From NCBI GenBank assembly GCA_036734545.1, contig DAIMYJ010000008.1, positions 1 through 53,110 on the forward strand: a stretch of 53,110 nucleotides of DNA, given 5' to 3'. This document shows, one piece after another, positions 33,701 to 42,055 of this stretch (positions are counted from its first letter, which is position 1; the number at the start of each line of letters is the position of its first letter). The stretch is from UBA7236 sp036734545 (GTDB lineage: Bacteria; Bacteroidota; Bacteroidia; Chitinophagales; BACL12). Made by a program: the position numbers and the translations under genes. The notes under the pieces are model-generated. The model was not told where the DNA came from. It did not search any database and saw nothing but the letters and a program-made list of their open reading frames with translations.

Positions 33701-34090
33701 ATGAACCCACGCCATCCAAAACAACACACGGGCCTCCGCACCATCGCGGCCATGGCGGTATGCCTGACAGTGTGCTCGCTCGCCACGCTTCCCGCTTCGG
33801 CCCAAAACTGCGCGGCTCCTGAAATACCCGATGTGTTCACACCGAATAACGACGGCTTCAACGACGTGCTTGTGATCGGCTGTCTCAACGTTTTTCCGGA
33901 TAACCACCTCACCGTGTATAATCGCTGGGGACAGATCGTATACGAAGCATTCAACTACGATAACAACTGGAACGGCGATCATCACATCGATAAAGGTCCG
34001 CTGCCTGCAGCTACCTATATCTATAGTCTGAAAGTACAGGTTTCCGGAAGCGAACGTAATTACACAGGTGCAATCACTCTCGTCAGATGA
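33701..34090 (+). CDS. mini protein: signal peptide plus CHU_C (type B T9SS) domain only
   Basis: 129 residues. About 1-35 is a signal peptide ending PASAQ; residues about 40-129 are a type B T9SS C-terminal domain (gliding motility-associated CHU_C): FTPNNDGFND (46-55), YNRWGQIVYE (73-82), NNWNG (88-92), LPAATYIYSLKV and a final ITLVR. There is no passenger domain between, which is unusual since this domain normally follows a large cargo. The stop codon overlaps the start of the PorP/SprF gene (ATGA at 34087-34090), so the two are translationally coupled. It may be a dedicated partner of that PorP/SprF. Confidence 0.85.
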   Translation: MNPRHPKQHTGLRTIAAMAVCLTVCSLATLPASAQNCAAPEIPDVFTPNNDGFNDVLVIGCLNVFPDNHLTVYNRWGQIVYEAFNYDNNWNGDHHIDKGPLPAATYIYSLKVQVSGSERNYTGAITLVR

Positions 34091-34950
34091 AACACTGGTG
34101 CATAGGGATCGTGCTTTGCTGCTGCATGCCTGAACTCCATGCACAGGATGCTTATTTTACCAACTTCCAGGTGAACCCCGCCCTGAGCAATGTGGCACTC
34201 ACCGGAAGTGCAGATTCCTGGTCGGCATTCCTCCAATACCGTACACCCTGGTCAGGCGTTTACAGAGCACCTGTAACTGCCGGAGCCACCGTGAATTATC
34301 GCCACGGCGCACATGCCGGCGGTATCATCACCGTGATCGACCGCTTTGGTGTCACCACAGAATCGCGCATCAGCGGACAATATGCTTATCGCTATGCACT
34401 GGCCAACAGCAGCATCAATGCCGGTGTCGCTGTAGATATCACACAAGGTGTTGTGGCGCTCACCAATACGCAGCCTGCCATGAGCGGCGATCCGCTGCTG
34501 CAGTCCGATATACGCAACACCACGGCCGACATCACCTGCGCCGCCGCGTGGCAAAATGACCGCGGCTATATCGGTGTGCAGTCCGGCGGCCTGATGCGCA
34601 ACAGTTATTACGGCGAAACATCCGAGGTACCTGTGATCTGGAAATTCCTCGCAGCCTATCGCTTTACCGCGAATCCGATGTGGGACATCACACCGGGTGT
34701 ACTCTATGCTTATGTGGAAGGACAACCCACCCTCATGATCCTGCAGGCGCAGTTGCGCTGGCACGACCTCCTGCAGCTCGATCTCGGCTTCCGCAACAGC
34801 AATGCCTATCACGCCGGATTTCAGGTCACCTACATGGAAAAATTCCATCTCGGCTATACCTACTCCCACGATCTGCAGTTGGCAGATGCCGGTGCAGCGA
34901 AGGGGCATGAAGTATTTCTCTATTACGCCTTATCCAAGATCGCCGACTGA
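34087..34950 (+). CDS. PorP/SprF family type IX secretion membrane protein
   Basis: 287 residues, signal peptide ending LHAQ, then the family start DAYFTNFQVNPALSNVALTG and a repeat of membrane beta strands to the end; an outer-membrane barrel of the PorP/SprF family. Such proteins partner type B sorting domains and anchor or export CHU_C proteins. The start overlaps the stop of the CHU_C mini protein, and rsmE follows nine bases later. Which T9SS cargo it serves cannot be shown; the adjacent mini protein is the obvious candidate. Confidence 0.92.
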   Translation: MKHWCIGIVLCCCMPELHAQDAYFTNFQVNPALSNVALTGSADSWSAFLQYRTPWSGVYRAPVTAGATVNYRHGAHAGGIITVIDRFGVTTESRISGQYAYRYALANSSINAGVAVDITQGVVALTNTQPAMSGDPLLQSDIRNTTADITCAAAWQNDRGYIGVQSGGLMRNSYYGETSEVPVIWKFLAAYRFTANPMWDITPGVLYAYVEGQPTLMILQAQLRWHDLLQLDLGFRNSNAYHAGFQVTYMEKFHLGYTYSHDLQLADAGAAKGHEVFLYYALSKIAD

Positions 34951-34959
34951 CATACACGT

Positions 34960-35667
34960 ATGCATTGCACCTGGATACCCGGATATACCGATCAGGCAGA
35001 GATCGACCTGACAGAAGCAGAAGCGCATCACCTGTTGCATGTGCTGCGGGGCAAACCCGGTATGCAGATATTATTCACTAACGGAAATGGCATCACCGGC
35101 ACCGCGGAGGTCATCAGGGCCGACAAGAAAAAATGCACCGTTCAAGTCCTCGATAAAAAACAACACACGCGCTCCGCACCGGCCATCCACATCGCCGCCG
35201 GCCTCCTGCACAATACCGACCGTCAGCAGTTCATGCTCGAGAAACTGACAGAACTGGGTGTGGCGCGCATCACACCGCTGCTCACCGCCAATGCAGAGCG
35301 CAGGCATTTCAACCGCGAGAAGGCAGAAGCCCATATGATCGCAGCACTCAAGCAATCCGCCCAACCCTTCCTGCCGGTATTGGATGAAATGGTGCAGTTT
35401 TTGCATTATAAAGCGCAAACGGATGTGGCAGAACAGCGCTTCATCGCGCATTGTCGTCACCAGGACATGACCCATCTCGCCAAACAATATCAGCCCGCCG
35501 ACGCCGTGTGCATCGCCATAGGCCCGGAAGGGGATTTTACGCGGGAGGAAGTGGAAGCCGCCGAAGCAGCCGGTTTTCGTCCCGTATCTTTGGGAAGGGA
35601 TGTCCTGCGTGCCGAGACCGCCGCAGTGACCGCCGCCGTCATAATTAAAACCCTGCATGCAACGTAA
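34960..35667 (+). CDS. rsmE: 16S rRNA (uracil(1498)-N3)-methyltransferase
   Basis: SPOUT methyltransferase that methylates N3 of U1498 in 16S rRNA. 235 residues: N-terminal PUA-like domain (about 1-75, EAHHLLHVLRGKPG) and C-terminal trefoil-knot domain with TELGVARITPLLT, AIGPEGDFTREEVE (about 182-195) and LGRDVLRAETAAV (about 210-222). It lies nine bases after the PorP/SprF gene and its last eleven bases overlap the DUF4159 gene, so it is cotranscribed. Confidence 0.96.
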   Translation: MHCTWIPGYTDQAEIDLTEAEAHHLLHVLRGKPGMQILFTNGNGITGTAEVIRADKKKCTVQVLDKKQHTRSAPAIHIAAGLLHNTDRQQFMLEKLTELGVARITPLLTANAERRHFNREKAEAHMIAALKQSAQPFLPVLDEMVQFLHYKAQTDVAEQRFIAHCRHQDMTHLAKQYQPADAVCIAIGPEGDFTREEVEAAEAAGFRPVSLGRDVLRAETAAVTAAVIIKTLHAT

Positions 35668-36343
35668 AATACGCATACACCTCATCCTCGGGATCCTGCT
35701 GCTGACCGCAGGCACCGCCTTTGTTGCGCCGGCACCGTCGTACTCCATCGCGCTGCTGAAATATAACGGCGGTGGCGACTGGTATGCCAACCCCACCTCT
35801 CTGCCCAATCTGGTGGAGTTCTGCAACAAACAACTCGGACTCAACATCAGCACCGATATTCCCACGGTGGAAGTAGGTTCTACCGAGATCATGAACTATC
35901 CGTTCCTGCACATGACCGGTCACGGCAACGTGGTGTTCTCCACTGCCGAAGCCGAGAACCTCCGCAACTACCTGATCGCCGGTGGCTTTCTGCATATCGA
36001 CGACAACTATGGCATGGACCCTTACGTGCGGCCGGCGATGCAGAAAGTGTTCCCGGAACTGACCTTTGTGGAGCTGCCCTTCTCCCATCCCATATTTCAT
36101 CAGAAATATGAATTCCGCAACGGGCTGCCCAAGATCCATGAGCACGACGAAAAACCCGCTCAGGCTTTCGGACTGTTCTGGGAAGGACGCATGGTGTGTT
36201 TGTATACCTATGAGTGCGACCTCGGCGACGGCTGGGAGGACCCCGATGTGCATAAGGACCCTGAAGAGGTTCGCCAGAAAGCCCTGCAAATGGGCGCCAA
36301 TATCCTGCAATTCGTGTTCATGGGTAACACACCTAATGGATAA
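35657..36343 (+). CDS. DUF4159 family exported protein
   Basis: 228 residues with an N-terminal signal or anchor (ILGILLLTAGTAFVAP). The DUF4159 fold is recognisable: ALLKYNGGGDWYANPTSLPN, FLHMTGHGNVVFS, GGFLHIDDNYGMDPYVR, VELPFSHPIFHQKYEF and a C-terminal ALQMGANILQFVF; it looks like a glutamine-amidotransferase-like (flavodoxin) fold without catalytic function. Function unknown. Starts within the end of rsmE (overlap 35657-35667), so the two form a transcriptional unit. Confidence 0.9.
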   Translation: MQRKIRIHLILGILLLTAGTAFVAPAPSYSIALLKYNGGGDWYANPTSLPNLVEFCNKQLGLNISTDIPTVEVGSTEIMNYPFLHMTGHGNVVFSTAEAENLRNYLIAGGFLHIDDNYGMDPYVRPAMQKVFPELTFVELPFSHPIFHQKYEFRNGLPKIHEHDEKPAQAFGLFWEGRMVCLYTYECDLGDGWEDPDVHKDPEEVRQKALQMGANILQFVFMGNTPNG

Positions 36344-36420
36344 ACTTACAGAGACTCAGCGCTTTAGGATTAATTGCCTACTTTCGTAAAGGGCGGGGGG
36401 TATTTTGATCATTTTTGGGT

Positions 36421-36894
36421 ATGGAAACACAGGTGAATTCCCGCAATAAAGGGCCGTTTCAGATACTGCTGGTGGAAGACAACCCCGGCGATATCCGGCT
36501 CACTCAGGAAGCCTTCAAGGAAGGGCCGTTCCAACACGTACTGCACGTGGTGAAAGACGGCGTGGAGGCCCTCGAATTCGTGCACAACAGGGGCCGCTAT
36601 GCCGACAGCCCCACACCCGATCTCATACTGCTCGACCTCAACCTGCCCCGCAAGGACGGCCGCGAAGTATTGGCGGAATTAAAGCAGGATGACAACCTCA
36701 AGCTCATTCCTGTCGTCATACTCACCACATCCGATGCTGAACAGGACATCCTCAGGAGTTATGCCCTGCACGCCAATTGCTTTATTACCAAACCCGTTGA
36801 TCTCGACCAATTCATTTATATCATCCGGCAACTGGAAATATTCTGGTTCAACATCGCTAATCTCCCCACCAAAAGAACCAATACCCCTTACTGA
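36421..36894 (+). CDS. single-domain response regulator, Rcp1-like receiver
   Basis: 157 residues from ATG 36421; an in-frame TTG (36415) is discarded. One receiver domain of the Rcp1 type (large loop, no output domain): acidic pocket ED 19-20, phosphoacceptor D72 in LILLDLNLPRKDG, conserved Thr in ILTTSD and Lys in FITKPVD. It would relay a phosphate from a histidine kinase not in this window. A TACTTTCG box (36379-36386), one mismatch from the -7 consensus, lies upstream. Followed by a second receiver gene two bases later. Confidence 0.92.
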   Translation: METQVNSRNKGPFQILLVEDNPGDIRLTQEAFKEGPFQHVLHVVKDGVEALEFVHNRGRYADSPTPDLILLDLNLPRKDGREVLAELKQDDNLKLIPVVILTTSDAEQDILRSYALHANCFITKPVDLDQFIYIIRQLEIFWFNIANLPTKRTNTPY

Positions 36895-36896
36895 GC

Positions 36897-37823
36897 ATGA
36901 CCACGAAGAACCTCACGAACATATTATTGATCGAAGACAATCCCGCTGATGCCAAGCTGGTAGAGATCTACCTCAGCGCATCGTCGCTGTTGCAGCCGCG
37001 CATCGCCCGTGTGGCAGAATTGCGCAAGGGCATGATGCTGCTCGAAGAGAATGACTTCGACGTGGTGCTCCTGGACCTCACCCTGCCCGACAGCGCCGGC
37101 TTCGATACCGTTAAGACCATACTGCGCGAATTTCCCGGCATCACGGTGATCGTGATGACCGGCCTCGAAGACAACACTGTGGCCATCAACTCCGTGAAGG
37201 AAGGGGCTCAGGACTTTTTAGTGAAGGGACAGTTCGACAGCAACCTCCTTTCCAGGACCATCCTCTACGCCATTGAACGGAACAACCTGCAATCGAAGCT
37301 GGAAGATTACGCAAAGACCATCCGCATCAACGAACAACGACTCATGGATGCGCAGAACATGGCACGCATGGGCAACTGGGAACTGGATGTGGTGAATAAT
37401 CAGATGTACTGGAGCGATGAGGTGTACCGCATCCTCGGCTATAAAGAAGGCGCCTTCGAACCTACTTTGTCGGATTACCTGAAACCGGTATCGCCCGGCG
37501 ACCTCGATCATGTGAAGGCTGCATTGAGCCGGACCATGGAAAAAGGACAACCCTTTCAGGTGGAATATAAAGTGATCGCGCCCGGCAATGTCATTAAAAC
37601 GGTGGCCAACAGAGGTATGATCCAGAAAAGTAAACTCACCAACGGCCTCTGCCTCGCAGGAACCATTCAGGATATTTCAGCATTCCCCGGCGCACAACAG
37701 GTAGTTGACCTCAACGCCATCTCCGAAAAATTGCGCAGAGCACTGGAGCTCGCTTCGAGATCCGGTGCCGATGTGTCGGTGAGTAATTTGATCCAGGACA
37801 GCCTGAACCTGTTGAAGCAATAA
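36897..37823 (+). CDS. response regulator with C-terminal PAS domain
   Basis: 308 residues. Receiver domain 1-125 with ED 13-14, phosphoacceptor D60 in LLDLTLPD, MTG and K110 in DFLVKGQ. A linker coiled coil (about 128-150) leads to a PAS_3-type domain (about 150-265: MGNWELDVVNNQMYWSDEVYRILGY, PFQVEYKVI). There is no histidine-kinase, cyclase or DNA-binding output; the last 40 residues are a helical tail that may bind a partner. It follows the Rcp1-like gene by two bases, so the pair are one unit, presumably two receivers of one phosphorelay. Confidence 0.9.
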   Translation: MTTKNLTNILLIEDNPADAKLVEIYLSASSLLQPRIARVAELRKGMMLLEENDFDVVLLDLTLPDSAGFDTVKTILREFPGITVIVMTGLEDNTVAINSVKEGAQDFLVKGQFDSNLLSRTILYAIERNNLQSKLEDYAKTIRINEQRLMDAQNMARMGNWELDVVNNQMYWSDEVYRILGYKEGAFEPTLSDYLKPVSPGDLDHVKAALSRTMEKGQPFQVEYKVIAPGNVIKTVANRGMIQKSKLTNGLCLAGTIQDISAFPGAQQVVDLNAISEKLRRALELASRSGADVSVSNLIQDSLNLLKQ

Positions 37824-37846
37824 AGTGTTCTGATATAAACACCTGC

Positions 37847-38308
37847 ATGACACGCTTCATCATTTTTCTCCTCCTCAACTTCGGTGCACTCGGCCTCGGC
37901 AGTCTGCTGATCGGCAACATCGGCAATAATCAGTGGTACAACGATCTCAATAAAGCGCCGTGGACACCACCGGGATGGGTATTTGGTGCTGCGTGGTTCA
38001 GCATCATGCTGGCCTTCAGCTTTTACATGTATCGCATATCGGGTGCAGTGCCGGCAACGGAGCTGCGTGGCTTGTATGTGCTGTATGCCATTCAGTGGAT
38101 ATTGAACGTGGCCTGGAATCCGGTGTTCTTCCGATTCCATATGGTGTGGCCGGGACTCATCGTGATCGTGGCGCTCACTGCACTTGTCGGGTACTTCCTC
38201 ATCTGGGGAAGAACAGTGGCCGGCGTGCACGCTTTATGGGTGCTCCCCTATTTTCTCTGGCTGCTGATCGCCACTTCACTCAACGGATATATCGCACTGC
38301 GCAACTGA
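37847..38308 (+). CDS. tspO: TspO/MBR family membrane protein
   Basis: 153 residues with five predicted transmembrane helices. Signature residues are WYNDLNKAPWTPPGWVFGAAW (about 28-48) and LNVAWNPVFF (about 88-97). Family members bind porphyrins or other hydrophobic ligands at the membrane and respond to stress; the ligand here is not known. It lies 23 bases downstream of the receiver-PAS gene. Convergent with the cupin gene, whose stop is six bases on. Confidence 0.93.
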   Translation: MTRFIIFLLLNFGALGLGSLLIGNIGNNQWYNDLNKAPWTPPGWVFGAAWFSIMLAFSFYMYRISGAVPATELRGLYVLYAIQWILNVAWNPVFFRFHMVWPGLIVIVALTALVGYFLIWGRTVAGVHALWVLPYFLWLLIATSLNGYIALRN

Positions 38309-38314
38309 TCGCCC

Positions 38315-38713
38315 TCACTCGAGTTTGATCCTGTCGGTGCCGTCGAACATCGGCGTTTGTATGCTGATCACCTTTAATGGTGTGGCAGAGGTCACGCGCA
38401 CACTGTGCGGTGTACCCAACGGAATGAATACATGCATGCCCGCATGAACGGTGAACGTAGAATCACCCAGCACCATCTCTCCACTGCCATCCACGATATG
38501 CACCTGCTCGGTATGAGCGGCATGTTTATGCAGCGGCACACGCTCCTTTATCCAGATCACAAATGTAGTGGTCAGCGAATCTGAGTACAGCTGCTTGCTG
38601 AATACATTGTCAAACGGCTGATCCGGCTGCAGGGCAGATACATCAACGGGCTGAGCGAAGGCATTTCCCGCTACGAGGAAAAAGGTGCAACACAAAAACA
38701 ATGATCTGAACAT
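38315..38713 (-). CDS. exported cupin-domain protein
   Basis: 132 residues with a signal peptide (about 1-21, ending AFAQ) and one cupin domain: motif 1 PLHKHAAHTEQVHIVDGSGE (about 60-79) with three His and a Gln at the metal-ligand positions, motif 2 HAGMHVFIPLGTPHSV (about 89-104). Metal-binding is probable; substrate unknown. Lies 18 bases downstream of the TonB receptor on the same strand, so probably in one unit with it and rpe. Confidence 0.85.
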   Translation of the reverse strand: MFRSLFLCCTFFLVAGNAFAQPVDVSALQPDQPFDNVFSKQLYSDSLTTTFVIWIKERVPLHKHAAHTEQVHIVDGSGEMVLGDSTFTVHAGMHVFIPLGTPHSVRVTSATPLKVISIQTPMFDGTDRIKLE

Positions 38714-38731
38714 GAGCGTAATTTCCGGTGA

Positions 38732-41215
38732 TCAGAAAGAGGCGACCAGTTTGAAATTCAACCTGCGGTTGGTGAGGAAGTTGGGGAAAGCATACTGCAG
38801 ATTATTCACGTCCTTCACCCAGATATAACTGATGGTATTCTGAATACCCAGGAGGTTGAACACTTCTATACTGGCCCACAGGCTTTCGAATGAACTGTTA
38901 TACCAGGGTTTGTTGGACCTGTCACGCGCCGCATCCAGCAACAGGGCACTAAAGCCGATATCCACGCGTCGGTAAGGCGGAATGCGGAGGCTGTTGCGGT
39001 AATATTCGTTGTTCGGCGGACCGTACGGAAGTCCTGAACCGAAGAGGAAACTCAAATGCACTTTGAAATTCTCATTGCCGGGCATATAATCCTGGAAGAA
39101 CATCCCGAAAGTGACCACCTGATCGGTAGGCCTGCGGATGTATCCCTGCTCTACGAGCCATGAACTGTCGATATTGCCATCCGCATCATAGGTAAAATTA
39201 AATGTGCTGTCGCCTTCGATATCTTCCATCGTGCGCATCACACTCAAACTCACCCAGCTGTCGGCATCCTTCACGATCTCACCATACAGGCGCAGATCGA
39301 TACCGGTGGCATAGCCTTTTGCCATATTGTCGCCATAATACCGGATGCGTACGTTCTCTACATCATACGGCACAAGGTCGAACATGTATTTATAATACAT
39401 CTCGCTGATGAAACGAAAATCTCGGTTCCAGGCACGGAAGCGATAATCACTGCCGATCATCACATGCACACTTTTCTGACTGCGCACATCCGTGCTCACC
39501 ACCCCTTCCAGGTCCCGCAGCTCGCGGTAGAAGGGCGGCTGATAATACATTCCCGTAGCCGCTTTTAATTTGATATCGCGCAGTGAATCGCGGCTGTCGC
39601 GCCACTGCGGTTTCCAAACGAATTGAAAACGCGGCGTGATGGTAAGCTCTTTGTTCAGATCCCAGTAAGAGGCACGCACACCGCCGGTGAGTGAGATGCG
39701 CGATGAATCGGGTTCCCAGGTGTCCTGCACATAGGTGCTGTAACGCATGCTGTTCAGCGTGGTGTTGGTGTTGAACACCTCCTGCAACTGCACACTCTCT
39801 CCCGTATACGGCAGGGAATAACCGGCGCTGTCGAGCAGCTCCCATTCCTTCAGCTCATCAACGATGCGCTCGTATTGTCCGCGTACACCCCATTGAATAT
39901 AATGTTCACCTGCTTCTTTCACACCCACGTGTCCGAGGTTCACCACATCGGCAGTCAAATAGTTGCGTGCGAAATTCTGAAAAGCGCCCACACCCAATCC
40001 ATATTTGATATCACCGAAATCCTCATCACCGAGATTAGACTCTACCAGGCCCAGCCAGTATTGTCCGATCACGTCAAAGGTTTCAGTCTCCTGCGAACGA
40101 TAACCGCTGGCGAGGAATTTCAGTACGGTGGCGCGATTCGGCTGGAAGCGATACGACACGCCGCCGAAGCCGGTGATGAAATTGCTGATCTCCTGTCCTT
40201 CAAAGAACACATCCAGCCGCACCACATTATTCACCACACCGGTAGCGGTGGAGCGGGTTTGCGGACGAAAGATGTAATTGTTATAACTGAAGTTGCCGAT
40301 CAGCTCAATGGATGAACGCTTGTTGAAATTCCAGCCGAACACACCCTGCGCATCTACGAACAAAGGTTCATACACACCTTCGGTATTCAGTGAATTCAAT
40401 AAATACCGGTTCGTTCTGTAGCGGGTGCCGAACAAATAATATCCTTTGCCGCTATCAATAGTGTTATTCAGGTAAAAGGAAGCGCCGAGTAAGCTCATGG
40501 TAACACCGGATTCCGCTTCGGTAGGTTTCTTGTATTGGATATCCAGCACGCTGCTCAGCTTATCGCCATACTTGGCTTCAAAGCCACCGGCACTGAACGC
40601 TATGTTGTCGATGAGGTCATAATTGGGAAAAGGTAATCCTTCCTGTTCGCCGGCGCGGACGAGCAGGGGACGGTACACTTCAAAATCATTCACATACACC
40701 AGGTTCTCGTCGAAGTTGCCGCCGCGGATGCTGTACTGTGAGGTGAGTTCATTGTTGCTTACCGCACCCAGCGCCTGCAGAATAGCCGTGAGCGGGTCAA
40801 CGGTGTAAGGGATCGGTTTCAGTTTATCTACCGGGATGCGAAAGATGGTCTCCTTGGGATCGCTCACCACCACCGTGCCGAGGGTGGTATTCATCAGTTT
40901 CACCACAAGCACATAACGCTCTCCCGACTGCAACAGTAATTTCCGGTATTCGGTAACATGCCCCACATAACTGTAGGCCAGCACCACCGTGTCACCGGCA
41001 GGTACTTCGATCTGGTAGTTGCCGTTCACATCCGACTGCACCACCTTTTTCCCGCCTACCACCGAAACGTTGGCTTCCGGTAAAGGGCCGCCGTCCTCTC
41101 CCATGATATTGCCGTACACCGTGGCCGTTTGCTGCGCAAGGGCCATAGAGGTGACACCTGCCAGCATCATGGAGATCATCAAGCGAAGCATGTGCCCCTT
41201 TAACGGTAATTTCAT
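38732..41215 (-). CDS. TonB-dependent outer-membrane receptor
   Basis: 827 residues. Signal peptide to about A27 (MALAQ). About 30-110 is a carboxypeptidase-regulatory-like (CarbopepD) domain, typical of Bacteroidota receptors (TVYGNIMGEDGGPLPEANVSVVG). A plug domain follows (YSIRGGNFDENLVYVNDFEVY, about 165-225), then the 22-strand barrel ending in VASF, a terminal aromatic residue as usual. The substrate is unknown; no SusD partner is adjacent, so it may import something other than glycans. It begins four bases after rpe stops and is probably cotranscribed with it. Confidence 0.93.
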   Translation of the reverse strand: MKLPLKGHMLRLMISMMLAGVTSMALAQQTATVYGNIMGEDGGPLPEANVSVVGGKKVVQSDVNGNYQIEVPAGDTVVLAYSYVGHVTEYRKLLLQSGERYVLVVKLMNTTLGTVVVSDPKETIFRIPVDKLKPIPYTVDPLTAILQALGAVSNNELTSQYSIRGGNFDENLVYVNDFEVYRPLLVRAGEQEGLPFPNYDLIDNIAFSAGGFEAKYGDKLSSVLDIQYKKPTEAESGVTMSLLGASFYLNNTIDSGKGYYLFGTRYRTNRYLLNSLNTEGVYEPLFVDAQGVFGWNFNKRSSIELIGNFSYNNYIFRPQTRSTATGVVNNVVRLDVFFEGQEISNFITGFGGVSYRFQPNRATVLKFLASGYRSQETETFDVIGQYWLGLVESNLGDEDFGDIKYGLGVGAFQNFARNYLTADVVNLGHVGVKEAGEHYIQWGVRGQYERIVDELKEWELLDSAGYSLPYTGESVQLQEVFNTNTTLNSMRYSTYVQDTWEPDSSRISLTGGVRASYWDLNKELTITPRFQFVWKPQWRDSRDSLRDIKLKAATGMYYQPPFYRELRDLEGVVSTDVRSQKSVHVMIGSDYRFRAWNRDFRFISEMYYKYMFDLVPYDVENVRIRYYGDNMAKGYATGIDLRLYGEIVKDADSWVSLSVMRTMEDIEGDSTFNFTYDADGNIDSSWLVEQGYIRRPTDQVVTFGMFFQDYMPGNENFKVHLSFLFGSGLPYGPPNNEYYRNSLRIPPYRRVDIGFSALLLDAARDRSNKPWYNSSFESLWASIEVFNLLGIQNTISYIWVKDVNNLQYAFPNFLTNRRLNFKLVASF

Positions 41216-41219
41216 GGAA

Positions 41220-41879
41220 TTATTTTCTGGTCAGCGCCTTGAGTTGCTGAATGCCGGCCTGCGGGTCCGGAAGTGCGAAAACCCCGCTGCCGCTGACCAA
41301 AACATCGGCGCCGGCGTCGAAGATCCGCTGGGCATTGTCCAGCTTCACACCGCCGTCGATCTCGATGAGCGCTTTTGACCCGGTGCGCAAAATGAGCTCC
41401 TTCAGACGGCCGATCTTCTCGATGGAGGTCTCAATGAACTCCTGACCGCCCCACCCCGGATTCACGCTCATGAAACACACGATATCGATATCGCGGATGA
41501 TATCCTCCAGCGCACTTACCGAGGTACCCGGGTTGATGGCCACACCGGCCTTGGCACCGAGTTTATGGATCTCCTGCACAGCGATATGGATATGCGTACA
41601 GGCTTCGATATGAATGGAAATATGATCGGCACCGGCATCCCTGAAATGCTTCAGATAGCGCTCCGGCTGCACCATCATCAGGTGCACATCCAGCGGCTTG
41701 GTCGAATGCCTGCGCATGGCAGACACCACCGGTAGCCCAAAACTGATATTCGGAACGAACACCCCGTCCATCACATCCACGTGGATCCAGTCGGCGGCAG
41801 AGGCATTGATCATCTCCACATCCCTGGCCACGTAGGCAAAGTCGCAACTCAGGATGCTGGGGGCGATTATTGGATTCAT
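41220..41879 (-). CDS. rpe: ribulose-phosphate 3-epimerase
   Basis: Interconverts ribulose 5-phosphate and xylulose 5-phosphate in the pentose phosphate pathway. 219 residues, normal. The TIM barrel has IAPSILSCDF (4-13), the metal ligands in WIHVDVMDG (about 31-39) and LDVHLMM (about 62-68), MSVNPGWGGQEF (about 138-149) and the phosphate-binding EIDGGVK and GSGVFA. Start ATG 41879 lies four bases after a TATCTTTG box. The TonB receptor gene follows after four bases. Confidence 0.97.
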   Translation of the reverse strand: MNPIIAPSILSCDFAYVARDVEMINASAADWIHVDVMDGVFVPNISFGLPVVSAMRRHSTKPLDVHLMMVQPERYLKHFRDAGADHISIHIEACTHIHIAVQEIHKLGAKAGVAINPGTSVSALEDIIRDIDIVCFMSVNPGWGGQEFIETSIEKIGRLKELILRTGSKALIEIDGGVKLDNAQRIFDAGADVLVSGSGVFALPDPQAGIQQLKALTRK

Positions 41880-41883
41880 GGTT

Positions 41884-41891
41884 CAAAGATA
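41884..41891 (-). promoter_or_regulatory. -7 promoter box of rpe
   Basis: TATCTTTG on the minus strand, four bases before ATG 41879. No convincing -33 TTTG. Confidence 0.55.
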
Positions 41892-42007
41892 CGATGTTGC
41901 CTGCTTACCGTCGGCCTGCGTTTCCCACGCCGACCGCACATTCCTCCCATTCATCGGAATAATCAGGCACTTGGTCGAACATCGGTTTATACAGACACAT
42001 TACTTCC

Positions 42008-42015
42008 TATCTTCG
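42008..42015 (+). promoter_or_regulatory. -7-like box of the TraB/GumN gene
   Basis: TATCTTCG, one mismatch from TAnnTTTG, 40 bases before ATG 42056. Nothing else is recognised in 41892-42055. Confidence 0.35.
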
Positions 42016-42055
42016 CACCGGATCATATATTTAATAAATCTTCAAGCATACGCAG

